This document shows, one piece after another, positions 16,801-24,933 of a stretch of DNA of 64,000 nt. Origin of the DNA: Candidatus Eisenbacteria bacterium (lineage in GTDB: Bacteria > Eisenbacteria > RBG-16-71-46 > JAFGJU01); assembly GCA_026388185.1 (NCBI GenBank), contig JAPLKG010000008.1, forward strand, positions 124,001 to 188,000. Reading direction: 5' to 3'. The notes beneath the pieces are model-generated. The model saw only the letters and a list, made by a program, of their open reading frames with translations, searched no databases and had not been told where the DNA came from. The position numbers and the translations under genes are program-made. The first letter of the stretch is position 1; each line of letters starts with the position of its first letter.

Positions 16801-17951
16801 GCCGCAGCCCTCCTGATGGCGTCCAGTACCTTGTCCGGATCGTGAATTCCGCCGCCGGCATGCGGTACCAGGATGACTTTCGCTTTTCCGTGCGCGCAAC
16901 GTTCGACTTCTAGAGAAATCTGGCCGAAGTTGATCTCTGGCACGACAAAACCCTTCACGCGTCCTGCCAATTCGTCAATCCGCTCGTCCGGGAACGGCCA
17001 TACCACAATGAGCTTGAGGAGCCCCACCTTGATTCCCTCTTCCCGTGCCTTCTCTATAGGCAATAGAGAAGTTCTTGCGGAGATGCCGTACGAACAGACT
17101 ATAACGTCGGCGTCTTCACACATCTCCTCCCGGTACTCGATTATCTTGTCTCTGTTCTTTCTGATCTTCTCGACCAACCGCAGGACGAGTTCACCCTGAG
17201 CCTCCTCGCTTATGACCGGGTATCCTTTTCTGTCGTGAGTGAGACCGGTGATGTGCATTCCATAACCATGCCCGGCAATCGCCATCTGCGGAACAAGATC
17301 CGCGTCCGGTTCGTAGGGAAGATACTTGTCCGGAGGAACTCTCGGGGTCCTTCTGGGAGTGAGCGGGATCGTGCCTGGCTCAGGCATCGTGACCTTCTCG
17401 GTCATGTGACCGACGACCTCGTCTGCCATCACTAGCACCGGCACTCTCCACTGCTCGGAGAGATTGAATGCCTTGATGGTGAAGTCGTAAAACTCCTGAG
17501 GAGAGCTGGGACTCAAGGCTATGATTTCGTAAGGTCCGTGCGAACCCCATCTGGCCTGCATCATGTCGCCCTGGCCCACGAGCGTTGGAAGACCGGTGGA
17601 AGGCCCCCCTCTCTGCACGTTAACGAGAACGCAGGGAGTCTCGGTCATCACTCCCAGCCCCAGGTTTTCCATCATGAGGCTGAAACCTGGACCACTCGTG
17701 GCAGTCATCGTCTTCATTCCTCCCCAGGACGCTCCGAGGATCGCGTTCATGGAGGCAATTTCGTCCTCCATCTGTATGAAAATGCCGCCTACTTCGGGCA
17801 GTCTTTCGGCAAGGTGTTCTGCCACCTCTGTGGAGGGAGTGATGGGATAGCCAGCAAAAAAGCGGCATCCCGCCGCTATTGCGCCCTCGGCGCAAGCTTC
17901 GTTGCCGCCAAGAAAATGTTCTCCCGTGAGAACACCGGCTTCACTTTCCAA
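16797..17951 (-). CDS. korA: 2-oxoacid:ferredoxin oxidoreductase, alpha subunit
   Basis: This 384-residue subunit begins at a TTG with GGAGGT 8 nt upstream, inside the end of korD (11-bp overlap). It has GNEACAEGAIAAGCRFFAGYPITPSTE, then MEDEIASMNAILGASWGG and TATSGPGFSLMMENLG, all typical of the alpha subunit of KorABCD-type enzymes. The C-terminal VWPFPDERIDELAG strand and IRRAAA end are normal. Length and co-transcription with beta, gamma and ferredoxin subunits make a complete enzyme likely. Confidence 0.93.
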   Translation of the reverse strand: MESEAGVLTGEHFLGGNEACAEGAIAAGCRFFAGYPITPSTEVAEHLAERLPEVGGIFIQMEDEIASMNAILGASWGGMKTMTATSGPGFSLMMENLGLGVMTETPCVLVNVQRGGPSTGLPTLVGQGDMMQARWGSHGPYEIIALSPSSPQEFYDFTIKAFNLSEQWRVPVLVMADEVVGHMTEKVTMPEPGTIPLTPRRTPRVPPDKYLPYEPDADLVPQMAIAGHGYGMHITGLTHDRKGYPVISEEAQGELVLRLVEKIRKNRDKIIEYREEMCEDADVIVCSYGISARTSLLPIEKAREEGIKVGLLKLIVVWPFPDERIDELAGRVKGFVVPEINFGQISLEVERCAHGKAKVILVPHAGGGIHDPDKVLDAIRRAAA

Positions 17952-18249
17952 TTTTCTCCACCTCCGTTTCTACTGCTTCGCTGAAAATTGCAAATTCCGG
18001 ACAGAGCATTTCGCAAAGCTTGCAGTTTACGCACGCCTCTTCTCGCGTTGCCAGCGGGAAGTGGTAGCCCTTTGAATTGAATTCCGTGGAGAGTTCCAGC
18101 ACGTCCCTCGGGCAGTATTCGACGCAGAAGCTGCAACCCTTGCACCTTTCCTTGATCAAGTGGAGCTTGCCGTGCGGCATCTTGAGTTTGTCCAAATCAA
18201 GAGGAATTCTCCAGTACTTTGGTTTTTCGGCAGTTGAAGCCTCTTTCAT
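17941..18249 (-). CDS. korD: 2-oxoacid:ferredoxin oxidoreductase, 2x[4Fe-4S] ferredoxin (delta) subunit
   Basis: This 102-residue ferredoxin-like protein has two 4Fe-4S motifs, CKGCSFCVEYCP and CVNCKLCEMLCP. The N-terminus up to DLDKLKMPHGKLHLI is an extension before the ferredoxin fold. It is the first gene of the kor-mvhD-hdr operon, about 81 nt downstream of the promoter -10 box. It accepts electrons from the catalytic subunits and could hand them to the Hdr part of the operon. Confidence 0.9.
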   Translation of the reverse strand: MKEASTAEKPKYWRIPLDLDKLKMPHGKLHLIKERCKGCSFCVEYCPRDVLELSTEFNSKGYHFPLATREEACVNCKLCEMLCPEFAIFSEAVETEVEKIGK

Positions 18250-18329
18250 GCCTCTCTAGCCTCCATGGTATGACCTCGGAATCAACGGCGAAACGCGTTG
18301 AGTTCGGTGTATCAAAACATAAGGAAATT

Positions 18330-18358
18330 AGTATATTCCACCCCGACGTGCCTGTCAA
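18330..18358 (-). promoter_or_regulatory. Strong sigma70-type promoter for the kor-mvhD-hdr operon
   Basis: On the minus strand TTGACA (18358-18353) and TATACT (18335-18330) are separated by exactly 17 bp, close to ideal consensus. No other clear promoter is seen within the operon, so one transcript from korD to the zinc-ribbon gene is likely. Confidence 0.8.
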
Positions 18359-18388
18359 ACGATTATTGCGGCGCCGAAGAGTGCCAAG

Positions 18389-18417
18389 TTGTAAATATCT
18401 GCTTTAAGTGCTAGGAT
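18389..18417 (+). promoter_or_regulatory. Sigma70-type promoter for sprA
   Basis: TTGTAA (18389-18394) and TAGGAT (18412-18417) are separated by 17 bp. It is divergent from the kor operon promoter, with the two -35 boxes 30 bp apart. Transcription would start near 18424, 40 nt before the sprA ATG. Confidence 0.6.
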
Positions 18418-18463
18418 TTACGCGGCATCGCCCTTGCTGTGTGGACAATGGTGGCGGCTTTTG

Positions 18464-21400
18464 ATGGTTAGATTTTTCCTATTCTGTTCTATAGTCACAG
18501 TTTTCCTTTTGGTCACGGGGTCTTTAGTCGCGGGGCTATCGTTCGCAAACCCTGGTGTCTGGGAGTGGTCTCCCTCGGGTCCTGAACTTTCACCTTCAGT
18601 TCTGCTCCTTGCTCCACGCGATTTTCTGACGCCGCCGCAGGAACGTCTCGTCTTGAAACCCGGATACGCCCTGAAGAATTCGGAGATTTTCGTAGATTTC
18701 GAATCCGACGTGGTCCGGCAGACAACCTCCGCAATGGGGGTGGATGTCACGCCGCCCGTCTCATCCTCTATTCGGCAATACTCCTATCTTCTGAGTCGCA
18801 ACACGTTGAGAACGCTGTGGAGAAGTGAGGCCGGAAAGGGAATCCGGGACATGTCTCAGGCGGGACGTACTGGAGGTCTTTTCAGCATCGATCTGCCAAT
18901 CCAGTTTCCCAAGGCAGTACAGGCCGTCGTAGGAAAAGGGAAGCCCAATCTGAAGGTGACGGGGAGCGAGACGATCTCCTTCAGCGGCTACAGTAGCTGG
19001 ACCGTCGGACAGCAGTACAGCGAGTACGGGAAGCAGAGCAAGTTTCCACGGATTGAGATGAAGCAGGATCTTGCCGTGAAGATGGGCGGCACGATCGGCG
19101 ACAAGATAGACGTTGACTGGGATCAGAGCAGCGCCGCTGCCACGGACCTTCAAAACAGAATACGCATCAAGTACCACGGTTACGACGACGAAGTTATCCA
19201 GAGCGTGGATTTGGGCAACACGAATCTCTCGATACCGAACACTCAGTACGTAAGTTACTCGGGCACACACGAAGGCCTGTTCGGGATCAAGACAGTGGCC
19301 AAGCTCGGAAGCGTAGACGTTACTGCCATCGCCAGCAAGCAGGAGGGCAAGCAGGACAAACAGAGGATAGTCGGAGGAGCGAAGACGGTTGAGAAGGTGA
19401 TAAGCGATCTTGACTACAAGAAGCGCACGTATTTCTTCCTCGACGCACCCGACTTCAACAAGACTCTGTACCCGATTGTCCTCGAGAACGTGCAAGTTTA
19501 CGTGGATGACCGGAACGGCTACAACGATACCTCTGCAGTGGTGGCCAGAGCCTACCGCTACAACAACGACGGCACGCCCGATACTTCGGCCCACTTCGAC
19601 GGTCACTTCGAGCTTAAGACACCGGAACAGGACTACACGCTCGAGAATAGGTTCAACTTCAATGGCACGGTGATACCGGTTCTCGTCGTGACGGGAAGCC
19701 TGCCTGCCAATTACGTACTTGCTGTCGCCTATCAGGAGAAGGTGGGTTCGGGCAACGACTACAGGTGGATAGGCGATCTGAGTCAGACCCCCTTGCAACT
19801 CAAGATGATAGCTCCGGGGCTTGACATGCTCGAGCCGAACATCATCGAAGATCCTAAGTGGGGAAGTCTCAGCCGTTATGAACTCAAGAACTTCTACTAT
19901 CTCGGTTCGGAGGCCATCATAAAAGAGAGCTTCAAGCTTTCTATTAAGAGGCGTGTCGGCGGAACAGATCTGGATGAAGATGCCTCGATAACCAAGAAGG
20001 TCCCATACATCCAAGTCATGGGTCTTGACATGGCCGACGCCACGGGAAAACTCAACAACCCGGACGGTGTGGTTGACGGGAGCTTCGTCTATTTTGAAGA
20101 GGGGCTGCTCTGGTTTCCCGATCTTCACCCTTTCGCTCCCGATTCGTTTGACACGCACGGTTGGGCCGTAAGCGGCTGGACGCGGCCGGACATTTTGACG
20201 GCCGGCGAGATAAACACCGCCATGTACAGCAAGAAGTACACGGATTATGTGTATGCCAGCGATACTCGCTACTATCTGGACGTCGAGTACAAGAGTCCGC
20301 AGACGACGTTCTCTCTGGGTTGGAACGTTCTGGAGAACTCGGAGGTCGTGACGCTCAACGGAGTGAGGCTGCAAAGGGGCAGTGCGTACACCATCGATTA
20401 CGACACCGGCGAGCTCACTCTTCTCACTTCCGCAGCGCTGGAGCCCGGGGCCGACGTCTCCGTTGATTTCTCGCGCGCCTCGCTCTACGGTCTCTCAAAG
20501 AGCCTTCTTGGCATCTCAAGCCAATACAAGCCCAGAGATGAACTCTCGCTCTCAACGACCTGGCTTTATGAGAGCAAGGGAACCCTCGAGGAACGGCCAC
20601 GCCTCGACCAGGAGCCGTCCCGGACCATCGTGGGCGGACTCAGTGGGGCACTGAAACTCTCTCCCAGTTTGATGACTACACTGACGAATGCATTGCCCCT
20701 CGTTTCCACGAGGGAGAAATCCAGCCTGAGTGTCTCAGGTGAGTTTGGGGTGAGCATTCCAAATCCCAACACGAGAAATGAAGTCTACCTGGATGACATG
20801 GAAGGCAACAAGGAGACGAGACCCCTCAGTCTGCTTCGCGCGCTGTGGCGAGTCAGCAGTCTGCCGGAGGACGTCACACTCGGTGTCTTGCCGACGGGCA
20901 GGCGGGCACTGTGGTGGTACAACATCCTCCCCACGAACAACACGGGAAGAGAGGTGCGCGCGAGAGACCTTTTCCCTGAGTTGACGACGGCCGAGGAGAG
21001 AGACAAAGTACTGACTACCCTGGAGTTTTATTTTAACCAGGCACAAGGTTGGCACGGTCTCACTCAGGTCATCTCCTGGCTTGGAGAAGACCTGACGGAG
21101 ATGCAGTACGTTGAGATTTGGATAAACGACTTCAACCAGACAAGAGGCCCGGAAAAGGAGATCAAGCTGGACCTTGGCACCGTGAGCGAAGACGCGATGT
21201 GGGACCCCTTTTCCCTCCCGAACGGGAAACTTGACACGGAAGACAGAAACAGAAACAGCGTTCTTGATCTCGGCGAAGATACGGGTTTGGACGGGCAGTG
21301 CGATCCGAACCCTAAGTCCGAATGCCCGTGCTCTTCTGACGACGGCACATCGGAACAATACACAGCCGGCGTAAGCTTCTCCGAGCAAGACCCCAACGGA

Positions 21401-24328
21401 GACGACTACCATTACAGTCAGGATTCTCCGAATGACTTTTCCGGAATCAACGGGACCGAGTGCAACGGCGCGACGTCTTCCAGTCCCACTCCCGACACGG
21501 AAGACCTCAATGGGGACGGAACGCTCAACACGGAACAGGACTATTTCGAGCTTACCTTGAATCTTGCTCAGAACAGCAAGTTTCAGGTCAGGGACAACGG
21601 AAACGGCTGGAGGCTTTTCAGAATTCCTCTTTCAGATAGCTCAGTGGTTGCGGTTGGGCAGCCGCGCTGGGACAACGTCAGACATGCCAGACTGTGGTTT
21701 GACGGTTTCCAGGATTCGACCATCGCGCTTCAAACTGCCGGCATAGAAATAGTGGGAAACAGATGGGTCGTCAGTCCCGTCCGGGACTCGCTGTCGCTGG
21801 AGGGCGGTGAGCGTTTTTACGTAGGTGTTATCAACAACAAGGACAACGCCAACATATATCAGGCGCCTCCCATCAAGATCGGCGAGGAGAACGGAGTCCA
21901 GAAGAAGGAACAGTCGCTCGTACTCTCCGCCGTAAACCTTTTCCCCCGTGACACAGTGTCCGCCTTCAAGTCGTTTGCCAGCGGGACCGACTACACCCAG
22001 TACGTGTCACTCAAGTTCTGGGTTAGAGGTGGTTCCGATTCGCTCGCGTTCATAATGAGGTTCGGAACGGACAGCCTGAATTTCTACGAATACGGCACGC
22101 CAGTTTCCGCCGCTTGGGAATCGAAGGAATTCAAGCTGGAGGAATTGAGCATCATCAAGGAGGGGCTTGCAAGCTCCGTGAGGGACACAACGTTACAAAG
22201 AGACGGCGGAGTGTGGTTTAGGCTCAAGGGACGGCCGTCCTTCACCAACGTACAGAGAATAACCGTGGGACTTGTCAACGTCCCCGGGAGAACCGATTCG
22301 ACCATGATTGCGTCAGACAGTGTCTGGGTGGACGAACTCAGACTCACGGACGTGAAGAAGGCGGTCGGCACGGCCGAAAGGGTGTTCGTCGAGGCGAAAT
22401 TCGCCGACTTTCTCTCGGTCTCCACCCAGGTGGAATCACGTGGAGAGGATTTCCTTGCCATCGGCAGCACGAAAGGCAGCGGGAGGCGCACCAGCTCGTA
22501 TTCTGCCTCGGGAGTGATGGCCGTTCACAAGTTCCTGCCGGACGGAATGTTCAACATCCCCCTGAATTTCTCCTTTTCCGGGTCAAAGCAGATTCCCAAG
22601 TTCAGGACTGGAGACGACATTGTTCTCACGAAAGAATACGAGGAGGTTCAGACCACCAAGACCGGAATGCGCTCTCTGGCGGTGAGCTTCAGGAAAACTC
22701 CGACTGCCAGCAAGTGGTTGAGACACACGATTGAGGGGGTCGGCCTGAGTCTTGCGCTCACCGACATGCATTCTGCAAACGTGAGCACCGTAGACTCGTC
22801 GCGTTCGCTTTCGGGCACTTTCAGCTATCAATTCTCACCCGGGGGGCGGACTGCCTTCGACATCCCCCTCGGCCACGGCAGGAAAATCTCGTTCTTCTAC
22901 CTGCCCTCTTCGATTAGTTTCACGGGGCACGGCTTGAGAACTCAGTCAAAGTCGTACCAGAGGTCGAGCGAGGATCCAATGGATCTCATCCTCAGAAGTG
23001 ACGTGTTGCGCAAGACCGGGGACTTCAGTTTTCAGACTTCGTACTCGCCGTTCTCGATTCTGAGGTGCAACTACGGCATAAACACTTCGAGAAACTGGCT
23101 CCTCTACAACCCGAGCAAGGTCCTCGGCAACGTCAACATCGGGACGGAGACCTCACGTAATCAGACTTTCAGGTCCGAGTTTACTCCCAGGTTCGGCGCC
23201 TGGCTTGCTCCGAGCGTGAGCTTTGCCGGCTCCTACAGGGAAGATCACAGTCCCGAGCTAACGAGAATCGATGACGTGACTGAAGTGCGGAACGTCACAA
23301 ACTCCGGCGCCATCAATCTTGGTGTCGGCATACCGATTTCGCGACTCACCCAGCTTCTCACTCCCAAACCGGCTCCGAGAGACACCTCACAGGCAAGACC
23401 TGCCATGGCGGGGGGTGGATTGACGCTCGCCGGGTTGCTCGGGAGGGTTGGTGACATTCGAGCGAACCATTCTTTCTCCTACGGAAGTCAAATCAGCCGG
23501 ATATACGGCAAGCCAAACCTGAGTTACATGTTCGGTATAAGGCGCGCCCCGGGTGGCAATTCGAGATTCGCCGCCGCCGGCTCGATGACGTCCAACATTG
23601 CGCATACGACTTCAATGAGTGCGAGCAGCAGGCTGTTCAGGGGAGTCAGCGTAGACACCAAGTTCGAGACCACCGGCAGCGAGACTGAAGCGCTGACCGG
23701 CGTCAGGGTGGAAAAGAAGCTCGTGTGGCCCGAACTCCGGTTGGCAGTCAGTGAACTCGAAAAATATCTCCGCGTGGGAGGTCGAATAAAAGTCATCCGG
23801 CTCGACTCTACGTTCAAGCACACCAAGCAGGAGTCGGGCGCCAAGGGAAAAGCGAGCGAGAGAGTAATCACGAAGAGCGACTGGTCGCCGCTCGTGAGCT
23901 TGAATGCAACGTGGAAAAACGGTATGAGCACGAGCTTCACTTCGCACATCTCCACGACCCAAACAGACAGCCGGATAGGCACCGCATACACCTCCACCTC
24001 GACTACCTCAAATCACAATTTCACCCTACAGAAAACCCTTGATGCGACCAAGGGGTTCTCACTTCCTTTTTCCGGCAAAAGGACCATCAGGCTCAAGAGC
24101 AGCGTCAACATCGGCCTTTCGGTGCAGTACTCTACTGCAAGCTCAAGCGTGCCCCCGTCGTTGGCCGAGAAGAGTGACGACCTCTCCGTCACTTCAAACG
24201 CCAGTTACAGTTTCAGCGCGAACCTCTCGGGAGGCGCCAACTTGGGTTTTGCGCAGACCAGAAATCTCCAGACCGGTGTGACGGGGCGAAGTCTGAGGCT
24301 CGGTTTTTCTGCTTCCTTCAGGTTCTGA
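18464..24328 (+). CDS. sprA: SprA-family giant outer-membrane protein
   Basis: About 1954 residues with a signal peptide (MVRFFLFCSIVTVFLLVTGSL, cleavage near AGLSFA). The body is dominated by alternating beta strands and ends in the aromatic LGFSASFRF typical of outer-membrane barrels. The segment YLDDMEGNKETRPLSLL (about residue 775) and the WYN/FNQAQGWHGL region match SprA of gliding Bacteroidetes, whose very large barrel is the translocon of the type IX secretion system. Two Asp-rich, Ca-site-like stretches (near 923 and 1010) are unusual. I chose the ATG at 18464, which gives a clean signal peptide, over a TTG at 18434. No other type IX secretion gene is in the window, so secretion function is inference. 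Confidence 0.85.
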   Translation: MVRFFLFCSIVTVFLLVTGSLVAGLSFANPGVWEWSPSGPELSPSVLLLAPRDFLTPPQERLVLKPGYALKNSEIFVDFESDVVRQTTSAMGVDVTPPVSSSIRQYSYLLSRNTLRTLWRSEAGKGIRDMSQAGRTGGLFSIDLPIQFPKAVQAVVGKGKPNLKVTGSETISFSGYSSWTVGQQYSEYGKQSKFPRIEMKQDLAVKMGGTIGDKIDVDWDQSSAAATDLQNRIRIKYHGYDDEVIQSVDLGNTNLSIPNTQYVSYSGTHEGLFGIKTVAKLGSVDVTAIASKQEGKQDKQRIVGGAKTVEKVISDLDYKKRTYFFLDAPDFNKTLYPIVLENVQVYVDDRNGYNDTSAVVARAYRYNNDGTPDTSAHFDGHFELKTPEQDYTLENRFNFNGTVIPVLVVTGSLPANYVLAVAYQEKVGSGNDYRWIGDLSQTPLQLKMIAPGLDMLEPNIIEDPKWGSLSRYELKNFYYLGSEAIIKESFKLSIKRRVGGTDLDEDASITKKVPYIQVMGLDMADATGKLNNPDGVVDGSFVYFEEGLLWFPDLHPFAPDSFDTHGWAVSGWTRPDILTAGEINTAMYSKKYTDYVYASDTRYYLDVEYKSPQTTFSLGWNVLENSEVVTLNGVRLQRGSAYTIDYDTGELTLLTSAALEPGADVSVDFSRASLYGLSKSLLGISSQYKPRDELSLSTTWLYESKGTLEERPRLDQEPSRTIVGGLSGALKLSPSLMTTLTNALPLVSTREKSSLSVSGEFGVSIPNPNTRNEVYLDDMEGNKETRPLSLLRALWRVSSLPEDVTLGVLPTGRRALWWYNILPTNNTGREVRARDLFPELTTAEERDKVLTTLEFYFNQAQGWHGLTQVISWLGEDLTEMQYVEIWINDFNQTRGPEKEIKLDLGTVSEDAMWDPFSLPNGKLDTEDRNRNSVLDLGEDTGLDGQCDPNPKSECPCSSDDGTSEQYTAGVSFSEQDPNGDDYHYSQDSPNDFSGINGTECNGATSSSPTPDTEDLNGDGTLNTEQDYFELTLNLAQNSKFQVRDNGNGWRLFRIPLSDSSVVAVGQPRWDNVRHARLWFDGFQDSTIALQTAGIEIVGNRWVVSPVRDSLSLEGGERFYVGVINNKDNANIYQAPPIKIGEENGVQKKEQSLVLSAVNLFPRDTVSAFKSFASGTDYTQYVSLKFWVRGGSDSLAFIMRFGTDSLNFYEYGTPVSAAWESKEFKLEELSIIKEGLASSVRDTTLQRDGGVWFRLKGRPSFTNVQRITVGLVNVPGRTDSTMIASDSVWVDELRLTDVKKAVGTAERVFVEAKFADFLSVSTQVESRGEDFLAIGSTKGSGRRTSSYSASGVMAVHKFLPDGMFNIPLNFSFSGSKQIPKFRTGDDIVLTKEYEEVQTTKTGMRSLAVSFRKTPTASKWLRHTIEGVGLSLALTDMHSANVSTVDSSRSLSGTFSYQFSPGGRTAFDIPLGHGRKISFFYLPSSISFTGHGLRTQSKSYQRSSEDPMDLILRSDVLRKTGDFSFQTSYSPFSILRCNYGINTSRNWLLYNPSKVLGNVNIGTETSRNQTFRSEFTPRFGAWLAPSVSFAGSYREDHSPELTRIDDVTEVRNVTNSGAINLGVGIPISRLTQLLTPKPAPRDTSQARPAMAGGGLTLAGLLGRVGDIRANHSFSYGSQISRIYGKPNLSYMFGIRRAPGGNSRFAAAGSMTSNIAHTTSMSASSRLFRGVSVDTKFETTGSETEALTGVRVEKKLVWPELRLAVSELEKYLRVGGRIKVIRLDSTFKHTKQESGAKGKASERVITKSDWSPLVSLNATWKNGMSTSFTSHISTTQTDSRIGTAYTSTSTTSNHNFTLQKTLDATKGFSLPFSGKRTIRLKSSVNIGLSVQYSTASSSVPPSLAEKSDDLSVTSNASYSFSANLSGGANLGFAQTRNLQTGVTGRSLRLGFSASFRF

Positions 24329-24379
24329 GGCTCACAGTTTTTCTCTTGCCTTCCTTGCCTGCTTGTAGTAAATTGACCT

Positions 24380-24406
24380 AGAGTGGACTTGAAACGTGTC
24401 CACTCT
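24380..24406 (+). terminator. Perfect 9-bp hairpin between sprA and rimP
   Basis: AGAGTGGAC and GTCCACTCT form a perfect 9-bp stem around a 9-nt loop, followed by TATATTTTG. It could be the sprA terminator or a leader structure controlling the rimP-nusA-infB operon. The T-run is interrupted, so termination is not certain. Confidence 0.5.
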
Positions 24407-24432
24407 TATATTTTGTGTATTGTGGAGCGAGG

Positions 24433-24933
24433 ATGGACACCGTCGAGAAGATTTGGGTCCTGTGTGAACCCCCGATCAGCGACATGGGGATGGAGCTTGT
24501 GGAAGTCGAGCACTTAGGCGCTCCAGGGGGGGCGGTAGTCAGACTTTACATCGATCGCAACGAAGGGGTGTCCGTAGGCGATTGCGCCAGAGTGAGCAGG
24601 GAGATCGGTTATCTTCTGGATGCCGAGGACGTTGTGCGCGGCCGCTATTTTCTGGAGGTCTCGTCCCCGGGCATAGACAGGGTTCTGAGAAAGAAAGAGC
24701 ATTTTGAGAGATTCAAGGGGAGTCCGCTGCGTGTTGTCACGAAGGAGCCCATACAGGGAGCGAGAGGAGTGCGTGGTCGTATCCACGCTTGTGACGACTC
24801 GACCTTGTACGTTGAGACGGACGCAGGAAGTATTGTCGAAGTCCCCTTGTCGCTGATAGAAAGAGCCCGTCTGCGGGGCGAGATTCCCTTTGGCGCCGGT
24901 GGCAAGCTCAAGAAGCGGGGAAAGGCACGATGA
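24433..24933 (+). CDS. rimP: Ribosome maturation factor RimP
   Basis: About 166 residues, needed for 30S subunit assembly. The N-terminal domain shows MELVEVEHLGAPGGAVVRLYIDRNEGVSVGDC. The hinge FLEVSSPGIDRVLRKKEHFERFKG and the C-terminal SH3-like domain (VRGRIHACDDSTLYVETD) are characteristic. The ATG at 24433 has GGAG 5 nt upstream and is preferred to an in-frame upstream TTG at 24415. It overlaps nusA by 4 bp, the classical rimP-nusA-infB order. Confidence 0.95.
   Translation: MDTVEKIWVLCEPPISDMGMELVEVEHLGAPGGAVVRLYIDRNEGVSVGDCARVSREIGYLLDAEDVVRGRYFLEVSSPGIDRVLRKKEHFERFKGSPLRVVTKEPIQGARGVRGRIHACDDSTLYVETDAGSIVEVPLSLIERARLRGEIPFGAGGKLKKRGKAR

Noticed and set aside
18761-20374. Long minus-strand open frame of 537 codons inside sprA
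   Set aside because: It is antisense to sprA, has no promoter or ribosome site and no recognisable domain.
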